Positions 1 to 8,709 are shown, numbered from the stretch's first letter. The stretch is DNA of 64,000 bases from Streptomyces coeruleorubidus (GCF_028885415.1 NZ_CP118527.1:1178001-1242000), one strand, 5' to 3'. Program-made: numbers and translations. Notes: generated by a model from the letters alone, not told the origin.

Positions 1-186
1 CTCGCGCCGTATCTGATCGGCCCGGAGATCGAGCCGGGGCTGGTCGAGGAGGCCGCGAAGGAGGCGGACTGCTCCGCCGCCGAGTCGCTCGGGCCGTACC
101 CGGCGGTCGGGAAGCTGGCGCTGGCCAAGTACACGACGGCGTTGGGAATCGCGCCGCAGCAGGCTCAGGGCACGCCGGTTCGCTGA
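1..186 (+). CDS. C-terminal end of a probable sirohydrochlorin chelatase (CbiX-like), partial
   Basis: Only the last 61 codons are in the window; the gene starts to the left. The visible protein ends in a pattern of the type YLIGPEIEPGL ... LGPYPAVGKLALAKY. This resembles the C-terminal half of actinobacterial sirohydrochlorin cobalt/ferrochelatases, where a leader such as SYLLAPG is followed by a variable stretch, then LG-x-HP-x-L and a final RY. If correct, the enzyme inserts a metal into sirohydrochlorin on the way to siroheme or cobalamin. The stop codon is followed 18 bp later by a strong hairpin. The family call rests on a short stretch and is tentative. Confidence 0.45.
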   Translation, partial: LAPYLIGPEIEPGLVEEAAKEADCSAAESLGPYPAVGKLALAKYTTALGIAPQQAQGTPVR

Positions 187-204
187 CGTCCCTGGTACGA
201 CTGA

Positions 205-237
205 GAAGGCCCGCCCCCGGTCCGTGGGCGGGCCTTC
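205..237. terminator. Intrinsic terminator-like hairpin after the CbiX-like gene
   Basis: Twelve-base perfect arms (gaaggcccgccc and its complement) separated by 9 bases, 18 bp after the stop codon at 186. No U-tract follows, as is common in Streptomyces. Confidence 0.75.
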
Positions 238-284
238 GTCGTCGGGGCGTCGAGCCCACCGCACGGCCGCGTCCCAGCGACAGA

Positions 285-660
285 CGGTGACTGAGCCGGG
301 CCCGCTGCCGCCCGGCGAGCGACGGGCAGCGAGCAGCGAGCCGACGGGATACACAGCGGCCGAGCAAGCGCGGTCGGCGCCCGTTGCAGGGGCGCGCAGC
401 GTTCAAGCCCCGACCAGCCGCGATCCCGACGGCGCACACAGCCACTGAGCGAGCCCTGGCACCCGCTCAGCAGCGAACCCGACGGCGACACGGCCGCCGA
501 GTGAGCCCGGCCGGCGCCCGCTCAGGGGCGTGCAGCGCCGAAGCCCCGGCCGGCGGCAACCCGACCGTGCGCACGGTCACCGAGCGAGCCCGGCCGGCGC
601 CGGCTCAACGCCGTACAGCGCTCACGCGTCGACCAGCGGCGAACCCGACGGCGTGCGGAG
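285..660. repeat. Degenerate tandem repeat with a unit of roughly 80 bp
   Basis: Four to five imperfect units lie head to tail, starting near 290, 360, 448, 499 and 581. Each begins with a GAGCGAGCCCGG-like string, continues with GCGCCCGCTCA and CGTGCAGCGC-like strings, and ends with a GCGAACCCGACGGCG-like string. No convincing gene occupies 187-621. The last unit runs into the 3-prime end of the FUSC gene, so the final codons of that gene lie in repeat sequence. Function unknown. Confidence 0.6.
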
Positions 661-2115
661 GGGGCGGGCGAGTTCCGCCAGGGCCCGTTCCAGGCCGTGG
701 AGGTGGGCCAGGGCGGGTTCCGTCGCGGGGAGGCCGTCCGTCTGGACCGAGACGTCTCCGCCCTCGGTGAGCGCCTCGACCGCGGCCTGCACGCGGTAGC
801 AGGCGGCTGCCAGGCGGGCGTCGTGGGAGGCCTCCGGGTCGGCGGCGACGGCGACCAGGCCCCGGATCTCCCGGGCGCAGTCGTCGAGGAGGGCGAGCAC
901 GTGCCGGGCGCGTCGCTTGCGGCCGAGCATCGGGTTCAGCGGGTGCACCAGCGGGGCGACCGAGAGCCGTACCCGGGCGAGCAGCTGCTCCAGTTCCGCC
1001 ACCCGCGGGGCCGGATCGGCGTCGGCCGCGCCCGCCAGGCGCCGGGCGGTCTCGGCGGTGCAGGCGTGGACACAGCGCAGGGCCCGCTGGATCCAGGCGT
1101 CGGTGACGCTGTGCGTGGTGACGGGCAGGACGAGGATCACGGCCAGCGCGGCGCCGAGCGCTCCGACGCCGGTCTCGGCGAGCCGCAGGGCCAGCAGGCC
1201 GGGACCGAGCACGCCGAGGAGGCCGTAGAGCAGCCCGGCGAGGAGGGTCACGCAGAGCATCATCCAGGTGTAGGAGACGGCGGCGGTGTAGAAGATGCCG
1301 AAGACGCAGACGGCGGCCAGGACGGCCGTGGCGGTCGGGTCGCCGTGCACGGGCATGGCGACGAGCAGGCCGAGGGCGATGCCGATGACCGTGCCGAGGA
1401 GCCGCCGGAAGCCGCGGACCAGGGTCTCGCCGCGCGAGGTGGTGTTGACGAAGATCCACCAGGTGGCGCCGACGGCCCAGTACCAGCGCTGCCCGGACAC
1501 CAGCTGGCCCACGACGAGGGCGAAGCCCGCGCCGGCGGTCGCCTGGATCGCCTGGCGGGTGGTCACCCGGGCCAGGCCGGTGCCGCCCGGCGGGGCGGGC
1601 ACGGCGGGCGGGGGCAGGCGGCGCTCGTAGCACCACAGCCCGAAGCGGACCAGGGTGGCGGCGAGGACGGACAGCAGGACCGCGGCGTACAGCTCGGGCA
1701 GCTGGTCCGTGGTGGCGTGCAGGAACTGGGCCACGAAGAAGGTCATGAACGCGAACACGCCGAGGCTGTGCCCGCGCGGACCCCAGCGGCGCGCGTACAC
1801 GCCCGCGCCGACCACGGCGAGGAAGGTGAGGTCGCGGGCCACCGGGTGGTCGTGCAGTTCGGCGGCGGCGGTGAGCACGGGCAGTCCGACGGCGGGCAGC
1901 AGCGCGGTGGTGACCGCCTGGCCCCGGACCGTGGCGTCGGTGACGGTGAACAGGGCGAGCAGGGCGGCGAGACCGCCGGTGACGGCTCCCGTGAGGGAGT
2001 GTCCGGCGAGGCCGCACAAGGCGACCGCGAGCGCGATGCCGAGCACGGCACGCGTGGCGAACCGCAGCCGCGTCCGTCCCGGATCCGGAGCCACGAACAC
2101 CCTCTTCAGCACCAC
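622..2115 (-). CDS. FUSC-family integral membrane transporter
   Basis: This 497-aa protein has the two-block layout of the FUSC/aromatic-acid exporter family. An N-terminal cluster of hydrophobic helices (about residues 20-150) is followed by a soluble connection and a second cluster (about 180-340, with segments such as WYWAVGATWWIFVNTTSRGET), then a C-terminal soluble helical part. Family members export aromatic or other weak acids across the cytoplasmic membrane; the substrate here is unknown. The GTG start at 2115 follows an AAGGGGGCGG Shine-Dalgarno. It is transcribed divergently from the Lrp/AsnC regulator next door, which makes that regulator a candidate controller. The last codons lie in the tandem repeat. 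Confidence 0.85.
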   Translation of the reverse strand: MVLKRVFVAPDPGRTRLRFATRAVLGIALAVALCGLAGHSLTGAVTGGLAALLALFTVTDATVRGQAVTTALLPAVGLPVLTAAAELHDHPVARDLTFLAVVGAGVYARRWGPRGHSLGVFAFMTFFVAQFLHATTDQLPELYAAVLLSVLAATLVRFGLWCYERRLPPPAVPAPPGGTGLARVTTRQAIQATAGAGFALVVGQLVSGQRWYWAVGATWWIFVNTTSRGETLVRGFRRLLGTVIGIALGLLVAMPVHGDPTATAVLAAVCVFGIFYTAAVSYTWMMLCVTLLAGLLYGLLGVLGPGLLALRLAETGVGALGAALAVILVLPVTTHSVTDAWIQRALRCVHACTAETARRLAGAADADPAPRVAELEQLLARVRLSVAPLVHPLNPMLGRKRRARHVLALLDDCAREIRGLVAVAADPEASHDARLAAACYRVQAAVEALTEGGDVSVQTDGLPATEPALAHLHGLERALAELARPLRTPSGSPLVDA

Positions 2116-2308
2116 TTACCGCCCCCTTCGCAACGCCGGATGGGAAAGCATGAAAAAGGCGCCGCGGGATCCGCAGCGCCATCGACGCCTCCATATCACC
2201 ATCCCGGACGCCACTGGCTCAACAGGCTCCTCCTAGACTGGGCCATTGGCACAGCTGAAGCGGTCGGAGAGTGGCCGCGGCAGGGCCAACGGACGAGGAG
2301 GACGCACG

Positions 2309-2815
2309 ATGCCCGTGGACGAGCTCGACACCCGCATCCTGCGGCTGCTGCTGGAGCAGCCGCGCACGAGCGTGCGCGAGTACGCCCGGACCCTTGGCGT
2401 CGCCCGGGGCACGTTGCAGGCCCGGCTCGACCGTCTGGAGCGCGACGGCGTGATCACCGGCACGGCACCGGCCCTCTCCCCCGCCGCGCTCGGGCATCCG
2501 GTGCTCGCGTTCGTGCACATCGAGGTCACCCAGGGCCATCTCGACGAGGTGGGCGACGCGCTGGCGGCGGTGCCCGAGATCGTCGAGGCGTTCTCCATCA
2601 CGGGCGGCGGGGATCTGCTCACCCGGGTCGTGGCGCGGGACAACGCGCATCTGGAGGACGTCGTCCAGAAGCTGATCAGCCTGCCCGGGGTCGTCCGCAC
2701 CCGCACCGAGATCGCCCTGCGGGAGCGTGTCCCCCACCGGCTGCTGCCGCTGGTGGAGTCGATCGGCCGTGCGGCCCGGCCTGACCCCCGGCGGTCTGCG
2801 GATCATGGTCTTTGA
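2309..2815 (+). CDS. Lrp/AsnC-family transcriptional regulator
   Basis: This 168-aa protein has an N-terminal winged helix (ELDTRILRLLLEQPRTSVRE ... GVARGTLQARLDRLERDGVI, residues about 4-55) and a C-terminal RAM/AsnC ligand-binding domain (about 75-150, including EAFSITGGGDLL). Lrp-family proteins form octamers and respond to amino acids or other small molecules. The ATG at 2309 was chosen because of the strong GAGGAGG site just upstream. An in-frame TTG at 2246 would add 21 residues of low complexity and lacks a comparable site. It is divergent from the FUSC transporter (194-bp gap), which is its most likely target, and lies 12 bp before the HAD gene. Confidence 0.9.
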   Translation: MPVDELDTRILRLLLEQPRTSVREYARTLGVARGTLQARLDRLERDGVITGTAPALSPAALGHPVLAFVHIEVTQGHLDEVGDALAAVPEIVEAFSITGGGDLLTRVVARDNAHLEDVVQKLISLPGVVRTRTEIALRERVPHRLLPLVESIGRAARPDPRRSADHGL

Positions 2816-2827
2816 CATGCTGGAACC

Positions 2828-3523
2828 ATGAGCAATCTCGGCGGCGTATCGGTCATCTTCGATCTCGACGGAACGCTCGTGGACAGCGAGCCGAACTACT
2901 ACGAGGCGGGCCGGCAGACCCTCGCCGAGCACGGCGTCCCCGACTTCAGCTGGACGGACCACGAGCGGTACGTCGGCATCAGCACACAGGAGACGGTCGC
3001 GGACTGGATCGAGCGGTACGGCCTGCGGGCCTCCGTGGAAGAGCTGTTCACCGCCAAGAACCGCCGCTATCTGGACCTGGCGCGCAGCTCCACGCGCGCG
3101 TACCCCGAAATGCGCAAGTTCGTCGAGCTGTTGGCGGCCGAAGGCGTGCCCATGGCCGTGGCCTCGGGGTCCTCGCCCGAGGCCATCGAGGCGGTCCTGG
3201 CGGGCACGGGCCTGGACGCCCACCTGCGGACGGTCGTCTCGGCTGACGAGGTCGCGCACGGCAAGCCGGCTCCCGACGTCTTCCTGGAGGCGGCCCGCCG
3301 GCTCGGGGCGGACCCGACGGCCTGCGTGGTGCTGGAGGACGCCGCCCCGGGCGCCGCCGCCGCGCACGCGGCGGGGATGCGCTGCATCGCCCTCCCTTAC
3401 GTCGCCGCCCAGGCCGACGCGCCGGAGTTCGCCACCGCGGGTCTGCTTCTGCGGGGCGGACAGGAGGAGTTCACGGCGCAGGCGGCGTTCGACTGGCTGG
3501 TGCACTCGGCAGGCCTTTCCTGA
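2828..3523 (+). CDS. HAD-superfamily phosphatase, beta-phosphoglucomutase-like
   Basis: This 231-aa protein carries all HAD motifs. Motif I is DLDGTLVDSE (nucleophile Asp12, acid Asp14), motif II is VASGSS, the motif III lysine is in HGKPAPDVF, and motif IV is VVLEDAAPG. The alpha-helical cap between motifs I and II (about residues 20-85) places it in subfamily I with phosphoglycolate phosphatases, beta-phosphoglucomutases and sugar-phosphatases. It should dephosphorylate or isomerise a small phosphorylated metabolite in the cytoplasm; the substrate cannot be read from sequence. It follows the Lrp regulator by 12 bp and may be co-transcribed with it. No strong Shine-Dalgarno is seen. Confidence 0.9.
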   Translation: MSNLGGVSVIFDLDGTLVDSEPNYYEAGRQTLAEHGVPDFSWTDHERYVGISTQETVADWIERYGLRASVEELFTAKNRRYLDLARSSTRAYPEMRKFVELLAAEGVPMAVASGSSPEAIEAVLAGTGLDAHLRTVVSADEVAHGKPAPDVFLEAARRLGADPTACVVLEDAAPGAAAAHAAGMRCIALPYVAAQADAPEFATAGLLLRGGQEEFTAQAAFDWLVHSAGLS

Positions 3524-3656
3524 AGCACCCTTCCTGAACCACCAACCACCTTTCCTGAATCACCACTGAGGACGGACCTTTCTTCAACTCACCTCTTCCG
3601 ACCCGTTGACGCTCCCTCATCCCCTCCCTATCGTCTGGTCGATCACTCGCACAGCG

Positions 3657-3678
3657 TTCGAAATGTCGAATACTTCGA
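3657..3678. promoter_or_regulatory. Overlapping TTCGA/TCGAA inverted repeats upstream of the GH127 gene (candidate operator)
   Basis: Two overlapping palindromes, ttcgaaatgtcgaa (3657-3670) and tcgaatacttcga (3666-3678), lie about 30-50 bp before the GH127 start. The ten bases TTCGAAATGT also occur at 61242 in front of the GH62 arabinofuranosidase gene, again within 60 bp of the start codon. This makes a shared arabinose- or xylan-responsive repressor site plausible. That is inference from two occurrences. Confidence 0.45.
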
Positions 3679-3704
3679 GTCCGTGGACCCGTGGAGGAGC
3701 ACAC

Positions 3705-6536
3705 ATGGCACGGCCCCTCTCAAGACGAACCCTTCTCCAGGCCGCGACCCTCGCCGCGACCCTACCCGCGATATCCGAGGCGGCGACAGGCCGGGCCGTC
3801 GCGGCCCCGGCGTCCGCAGCCACCGCCGCGACAACCGCCGGCACCCCGTCCGCCTGGACCGTACGCCCCTTCGACCTGGAGGACGTCAGCCTCGGCCGGG
3901 GCGTCTTCGCCGACAAGCGGCAGCTGATGCTGGACCACGCCCGCGGCTACGACGTGAACCGGCTGCTCCAGGTGTTCCGCGCCAACGCCGGTCTCGCCAC
4001 GGGCGGCGCGGTCGCCCCCGGTGGCTGGGAGGGGCTGGACGGTGAGGCCAACGGCAACCTGCGGGGCCACTACACCGGCCACTTCCTGACCATGCTGGCG
4101 CAGGCGTACCGCGGCACGAAGGACCGGGTGTTCGCCGACCGGATCACCACCATGGTCGGGGCGCTGGCCGAGGTGCGCGCGGCGCTGCGCCGGGACCCGG
4201 CGGTACTGAGCGTCCCCGGGAAGTTCGGGACCGCCGCGGATCAGGTGCGTGGCTCCTACCAGTACGTGGATCTGCCGGCGGCCGTGCTCGGCGGGGCCGC
4301 GGCGATCACCCTCTCCGTCTGGGTGCGGCCCACGCACGACGCCGACTGGACCCGCGTCTTCGACTTCGGCAACGACACCACCCGTTACCTGTATCTGGCC
4401 GCCCGCAACCAGGCCGGAGTGCCGCGCTTCGCCATCACCACGTCGGGCCCCGGCGGCGAGCAGGCCCTCAACGGGACGGCCGCGCTGCCGCTGAACCAGT
4501 GGAGCCACCTCGCGGTGACGATCGCGGGCGGCACCGGCACGCTCTACGTCAACGGCACCGCCGTCGCGCGGAACACCGCGATGAGCCTCACCCCGGCGGC
4601 CCTCGGCACTCTGAAGAACAACTGGCTCGGCCGCTCGAACTACCCCGCCGACCCGGTCTTCGCGGGCGCCTTCGAGGAGTTCAACGTCTTCTCGCGGGCG
4701 CTGACCGCCGCCGAGATCACCGAGTTGCAGGGCCGCCGGGCCGCCGACGCCTCGACGGGGCGGGGCGACCTGGCGTCGTACGCCTTCGACGAGACGGCGG
4801 GCGGAACCTTCGCGGACACCTCCGGCCGGGGCCTGACCGCCACCCTGCGCCGCACCTGGGGCGGGCCCAGCCACCCCGGGTTCCTCGCGGCGTACCCGGA
4901 GACGCAGTTCATCGAACTGGAGTCGCGGACCACCCCCGACTACACCAAGGTGTGGGCGCCGTACTACACCGCGCACAAGATCCTCAGGGGTCTGCTCGAC
5001 GCGTACACCGCCACGGACGACGACCGGGCCCTCGACCTCGCGTCCGGCATGTGCGACTGGATGTACTCCCGGCTGTCCAAGCTGCCGGAGTCCACGCTCC
5101 AGCGCATGTGGGGGATCTTCTCCAGCGGCGAGTTCGGCGGCATCGTCGAGGCGATCTGTGATCTGCACACCATCACCGGCAAGGCCGAACACCTCGCGCT
5201 GGCCAAGCTGTTCGACCTCGACCGGCTGATCGACGCGTGCGCGGCGAACACCGACATCCTCGACGGACTGCACGCCAACCAGCACATCCCGATCTTCACC
5301 GGGTACGTGCGGCTCTACGACGAGACGGGCGAGGAGCGCTACCTCACGTCGGCGAAGAACTTCTGGGACATGGTCGTACCGCACCGCATGTACGGCATCG
5401 GCGGCACCAGCACCCAGGAGTTCTGGAAGGCCCGGGACGTGATCGCGGGCACGATCAGCGCGACCACCGCGGAGACCTGCTGCGCGTACAACATGCTCAA
5501 GCTGAGCCGGACCCTGTTCTTCCACGAGCAGGACCCGAAGTACATGGACTACTACGAGCGGGCCCTGTACAACCAGGTGCTCGGTTCGAAGCAGGACAAG
5601 CCGGACGCGGAGAAGCCGCTCGTCACGTACTTCATCGGGCTGACGCCCGGTCATGTCCGGGACTACACGCCCAAGCAGGGCACGACCTGCTGCGAGGGCA
5701 CCGGCATGGAGAGCGCCACGAAGTACCAGGACTCGGTGTACTTCGCGAAGTCCGACGGCAGTGCCTTGTACGTCAATCTGTACAGCCCCTCCGCGCTGAC
5801 CTGGGCCGAGAAGGGCGTCACGGTCACGCAGACCACCCGCTATCCGCAGGAGCAGGGCAGCACGCTGACCTTCGGGGGCGGTCGTGCCTCCTTCACGCTG
5901 CGGCTGCGGGTGCCGTCGTGGGCGACGGCCGGGTTCCGGGTGACCGTCAACGGGCGTGCGGTGTCCGGGACTCCGAAACCCGGGAGCTACTTCGACGTGT
6001 CCCGGACCTGGCGGGCCGGCGACACCGTCCGCATCGCCATGCCGTTCCGAATGCGGGTGGAGAAGGCCCTCGACGATCCGTCCCTGCAGACGCTGTTCCA
6101 CGGCCCGGTCAACCTGGTCGCCCGCGACGCCGCCACGGAGTATCTGAAGGTCGGCCTGTACCGCAACGCCGGCTTGTCCGGCGACCTGTCGGCCACTCTC
6201 AAGCCGGTGTCCGGCAAGCCGCTGCACTTCACGCTGGACGGGAGGGAGTGGGCGCCGTTCTCCGAGGGGACGGAGGATCCGACGCACGCCTACTTCCGGC
6301 GCTCCGAGCCGAAGGTCGTCTTCGGCGGCCGGGACTCGGGCGTCACCAACCCCGCGAAGGCCGACGGCACCACGCTGCTGGACGAGGTCTGGGCCGGGGC
6401 GCCGTTCCGGAACAAGGGGGCGCTGGTGGCGCGGGTGCGGTCCACGGTGGACACGTGGGTGACGGCCGGGCTGCTGAGCAGGGCGGACGGCGACAAGGTG
6501 GTGAGCACGGCGGGCGCGGCCTCGTACCAACCCTGA
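3705..6536 (+). CDS. Secreted GH127 beta-L-arabinofuranosidase with an inserted LamG-like domain
   Basis: This 943-aa protein starts with a Tat signal (RPLSRRTLLQAATLAATL, then an Ala-rich cleavage region), so it should be exported folded. The catalytic (alpha/alpha)6 domain begins at about residue 45 and is interrupted at about 160-385 by a concanavalin-like LamG/LamG-jellyroll module (ITLSVWVRP ... WSHLAVTI ... GTLYVNGT). It resumes at VWAPYYTAHKILRGLLDAY. The family's zinc-cysteine chemistry is recognisable in TAETCCAYN (about 590) and GTTCCEGTGMES (about 663), matching the Glu and Cys ligands known for HypBA1. A C-terminal beta-rich part follows. Expected role: releasing beta-linked L-arabinofuranose from plant glycans. 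The ATG at 3705 has GGAGGAG 6 bp upstream; the longer frame from 3606 lacks a site and would bury the Tat motif. Confidence 0.88.
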   Translation: MARPLSRRTLLQAATLAATLPAISEAATGRAVAAPASAATAATTAGTPSAWTVRPFDLEDVSLGRGVFADKRQLMLDHARGYDVNRLLQVFRANAGLATGGAVAPGGWEGLDGEANGNLRGHYTGHFLTMLAQAYRGTKDRVFADRITTMVGALAEVRAALRRDPAVLSVPGKFGTAADQVRGSYQYVDLPAAVLGGAAAITLSVWVRPTHDADWTRVFDFGNDTTRYLYLAARNQAGVPRFAITTSGPGGEQALNGTAALPLNQWSHLAVTIAGGTGTLYVNGTAVARNTAMSLTPAALGTLKNNWLGRSNYPADPVFAGAFEEFNVFSRALTAAEITELQGRRAADASTGRGDLASYAFDETAGGTFADTSGRGLTATLRRTWGGPSHPGFLAAYPETQFIELESRTTPDYTKVWAPYYTAHKILRGLLDAYTATDDDRALDLASGMCDWMYSRLSKLPESTLQRMWGIFSSGEFGGIVEAICDLHTITGKAEHLALAKLFDLDRLIDACAANTDILDGLHANQHIPIFTGYVRLYDETGEERYLTSAKNFWDMVVPHRMYGIGGTSTQEFWKARDVIAGTISATTAETCCAYNMLKLSRTLFFHEQDPKYMDYYERALYNQVLGSKQDKPDAEKPLVTYFIGLTPGHVRDYTPKQGTTCCEGTGMESATKYQDSVYFAKSDGSALYVNLYSPSALTWAEKGVTVTQTTRYPQEQGSTLTFGGGRASFTLRLRVPSWATAGFRVTVNGRAVSGTPKPGSYFDVSRTWRAGDTVRIAMPFRMRVEKALDDPSLQTLFHGPVNLVARDAATEYLKVGLYRNAGLSGDLSATLKPVSGKPLHFTLDGREWAPFSEGTEDPTHAYFRRSEPKVVFGGRDSGVTNPAKADGTTLLDEVWAGAPFRNKGALVARVRSTVDTWVTAGLLSRADGDKVVSTAGAASYQP

Positions 6537-6550
6537 GCTTTTCCGTCCGG

Positions 6551-6581
6551 GTCCGGTGCCGTATCGCCCTCGGCACCGGGC
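6551..6581. terminator. Hairpin terminator after the GH127 gene
   Basis: Inverted repeat with arms ccggtgccg and cggcaccgg separated by 9 bases, starting 16 bp after the stop codon. Confidence 0.6.
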
Positions 6582-6679
6582 CGGGCGGGTTCACCGAATT
6601 TTTTTGCGGCAGGGATGATTGTTTCGCCCCTGGCATCCGTACCTCCTGGCGTTGGGCCGTTCATATCCCAGGAGGCACG

Positions 6680-7432
6680 ATGCGCATCTCGCGCAGCACG
6701 GCAGGAACCGCGTTCGTGGGCGGTGCGATGATCCTGACGCTCACCGCGCTCGCCTACCCGAGCATGCTGGGCGTGCAGAACACGGCTGCCGGCCAGGACC
6801 GCATCATCGCCAACACCCAGTACGGTCCGCTGACCGAGGCGGACCGCGACTTCGTGGTGAAGGTGCGCGCGGCCGGGCTGTGGGAGCACCCGCTCGGGCT
6901 GATCGTGATGCAGCGTGGCGGGTCGCCCGCGATGAAGGAGGCCGGGGAGCATCTGGTCGTCGGGCACGGGCGGCTGGACGCGGCCTGCCGCAAGGTCGCC
7001 CCCGAGCTTGGTATCACGCTGCCCAACCAGGCGTCGCCGCAGCAGCAGCAGTTCGTGGCGACGGTGGAGGGGGCGCAGGGACAGGAGTTCGACTCGACCG
7101 CGGTGAGCATCATGCGCATCACGCACGGCCAGATCTTCTCGACGATCGCCAAGATCCGTGCCAACACGCGGAACACGCTGGTGCGTCAGCTCGCCGACCA
7201 GGCCAACTCCACCGTGCTGGACCACATCACGATCCTGGAGAAGACCGGCCTGGTCAATCACGAGCAGGTCAACCTCCAGCAGACCAGCCCGCCCAAGATG
7301 CCCGAGGAGATGACCACGCCGCCGCCCCCGCAGCCGGGCTCGCCGGTGCTGACGTTGAACATCCCCAAGGGCATGGAGGACCTGCGCACGGAGGCGCCGA
7401 ACGCCATCCAGCCGTCGCCTTCCGCGGGCTGA
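6680..7432 (+). CDS. DUF4142-domain exported protein
   Basis: This 250-aa protein has an N-terminal hydrophobic segment (about residues 10-30, AFVGGAMILTLTALAYPSML), consistent with a signal anchor. A helical DUF4142 domain follows at about 45-195 (TEADRDFVVKVRAAGLWE ... AGEHLVVGHGRLDAACRKVA ... LDHITILEKTGLVN). The C-terminus is Pro-rich (TTPPPPQPGSP). DUF4142 is a ferritin-like helical family found in cell-envelope proteins and has no assigned reaction. The ATG at 6680 has AGGAGG 4 bp before it; the frame stays open far upstream, but that part is a shadow of the GH127 gene. The 3-prime end converges on the LysR-like gene with a 16-bp gap. Confidence 0.82.
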   Translation: MRISRSTAGTAFVGGAMILTLTALAYPSMLGVQNTAAGQDRIIANTQYGPLTEADRDFVVKVRAAGLWEHPLGLIVMQRGGSPAMKEAGEHLVVGHGRLDAACRKVAPELGITLPNQASPQQQQFVATVEGAQGQEFDSTAVSIMRITHGQIFSTIAKIRANTRNTLVRQLADQANSTVLDHITILEKTGLVNHEQVNLQQTSPPKMPEEMTTPPPPQPGSPVLTLNIPKGMEDLRTEAPNAIQPSPSAG

Positions 7433-7448
7433 GCGAAGGTGCCGGAGG

Positions 7449-8207
7449 TCAGGAGCGGCGGCGGGGCTTGCCCCGCTTGCCGCTCTTGCTGCCCTTGGGG
7501 GCGCCGCCGGAGGACCCGCGTCGCTGTGCGCCCGTCGACCTGGCCGGCTGCTTGCGGCGGTCGTCGCGCCTGGGCTTCTCCTGCGCCGGGGGCTGTGTGC
7601 GGCCCCGGGTGCTGTTGACCGTGCGGCCGCGGACGATGCCGATGAAGTCCTCCACCTGGTCCGTCGTAGCGTCCTCGGGCCAGGCCAGGGCCACTGCGGA
7701 CTCGGGGGCGTCCTTGAGGGGGCGGTGGGTGAGGTCCTTGCGGTGGTGGAGGCGGGCGAGCGACAGGGGGACGATGAGCACGCCGATCCCCGCCGCGACC
7801 AGTTCGACGGCGTCGGCCGTCGTGGCGGGGCGTTCGAAGGCGGGCCGCCCGGGGAGGTTCTCCCAGTCGAGGACGTCGTCGAGAGGGTGCAGCACGATGT
7901 CGTCGGACAGATCCTCCGGGGACACCTCGTCGACGGCCGTGACCAGGTGGTCCTTGGGCACGACGACGACCGTCTGCTCGGTGTAGAGCGGGATCGCGCT
8001 GAACACGGTCCGGTCGACGGGGAGGCGTACGAGGCCCGCGTCGGCGTCACCGTCCAGCAGCCGCCCGGCCGCCGCTCCGGCGGGCACCTGCGTCAGGGCC
8101 AGCGGGACGTCGGGGTGCCGCTCGTTCCAGATGCGCACCCACTTGTCGGGCATCACCCCGGGGACGTACACGAGCCGGAACGAGGAGGATTCTTCCGAGC
8201 CTGTCAC
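7449..8207 (-). CDS. LysR-type substrate-binding domain protein lacking the HTH, with a basic C-terminal tail
   Basis: This 252-aa protein matches the effector-binding half of LysR regulators from its first residues (FRLVYVPGVMPDKWVRIWNE ... DAGLVRLPVD ... LYTEQTVVVVPKDHL ... VAAGIGVLIVPLSLARLHHR). No helix-turn-helix precedes it, and the divergent gene starts only 58 bp away, so an HTH does not fit. From about residue 195 the protein turns into an Arg/Lys/Gly/Ser-rich tail of about 55 residues (RRKQPARSTG ... KSGKRGKPRRRS), which could bind nucleic acid or be disordered. Short proteins of this kind are seen in Streptomyces next to DUF5997 genes. It is probably a small-molecule sensor; DNA binding through the tail is speculation. 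Confidence 0.8.
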   Translation of the reverse strand: MTGSEESSSFRLVYVPGVMPDKWVRIWNERHPDVPLALTQVPAGAAAGRLLDGDADAGLVRLPVDRTVFSAIPLYTEQTVVVVPKDHLVTAVDEVSPEDLSDDIVLHPLDDVLDWENLPGRPAFERPATTADAVELVAAGIGVLIVPLSLARLHHRKDLTHRPLKDAPESAVALAWPEDATTDQVEDFIGIVRGRTVNSTRGRTQPPAQEKPRRDDRRKQPARSTGAQRRGSSGGAPKGSKSGKRGKPRRRS

Positions 8208-8265
8208 CAGGCCAGGTTACCGGCCGTGGTGGGCGGTCGTGCACACGCTCGATACCCTGGTGGTC

Positions 8266-8658
8266 ATGACGTCGCACCAGAGCACCCAGACCATGAAGCC
8301 CGCGACCGCGGCGAAGAAGCTGGGTGTGTACCTCGAGGCCACACCCGCCGAGTTCCGGGACGGTGTCGTCTCGCGCGCCGAGCTGAACGAGCTCCAGGCG
8401 AACCCGCCGCAGTGGCTTCAGGACCTGCGGAGCAACGGCCCGCACCCCCGCCCGGTGGTCGCCGCGAAGCTCGGCGTCTCCATCGCGGGTCTCGCCCGCG
8501 GTGGCGTCACCGAACCCATCACCACCGAGGAGATCGAGACGCTGAAGCAGGAGAACCCCGAGTGGCTTCAGCGGGAGCGCGCCACCCAGGCGGAGGTCCG
8601 CAAGGAGGCGGCCCGCATCAAGAAGAAGAACGCCGAGCGCGCCGAGCCCCGCGACTGA
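8266..8658 (+). CDS. DUF5997 family protein
   Basis: This 130-aa, highly charged, helix-rich protein (MKPATAAKKLGVYLEATP ... RAELNELQANPPQWLQ ... RKEAARIKKKN) belongs to the actinobacterial DUF5997 family, which has no known function. The LGVYLEATP ... FRDGVVSRAELNEL part suggests a small helical fold, followed by a Lys/Glu/Arg-rich C-terminal helix. The ATG at 8266 was chosen because the longer open frame from 8131 runs over the divergent gene. It shares a 58-bp intergenic region with the LysR-like gene, so the two probably share promoter control. Confidence 0.75.
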   Translation: MTSHQSTQTMKPATAAKKLGVYLEATPAEFRDGVVSRAELNELQANPPQWLQDLRSNGPHPRPVVAAKLGVSIAGLARGGVTEPITTEEIETLKQENPEWLQRERATQAEVRKEAARIKKKNAERAEPRD

Positions 8659-8676
8659 CCTCGAACCTTCTCTCAG

Positions 8677-8709
8677 ACGGCCCCAACCGGTCCATCCGGT
8701 TGGGGCCGT
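8677..8709. terminator. Strong hairpin terminator after the DUF5997 gene
   Basis: Perfect 14-base arms (acggccccaaccgg and its complement) with a 5-base loop, beginning 18 bp after the stop codon. It insulates the sugar-acid operon that follows. Confidence 0.85.

Noticed and set aside
3518-3570. TTCCTGAA-type direct repeats between the HAD and GH127 genes
   Set aside because: Three short irregular copies only; too little to call a feature.
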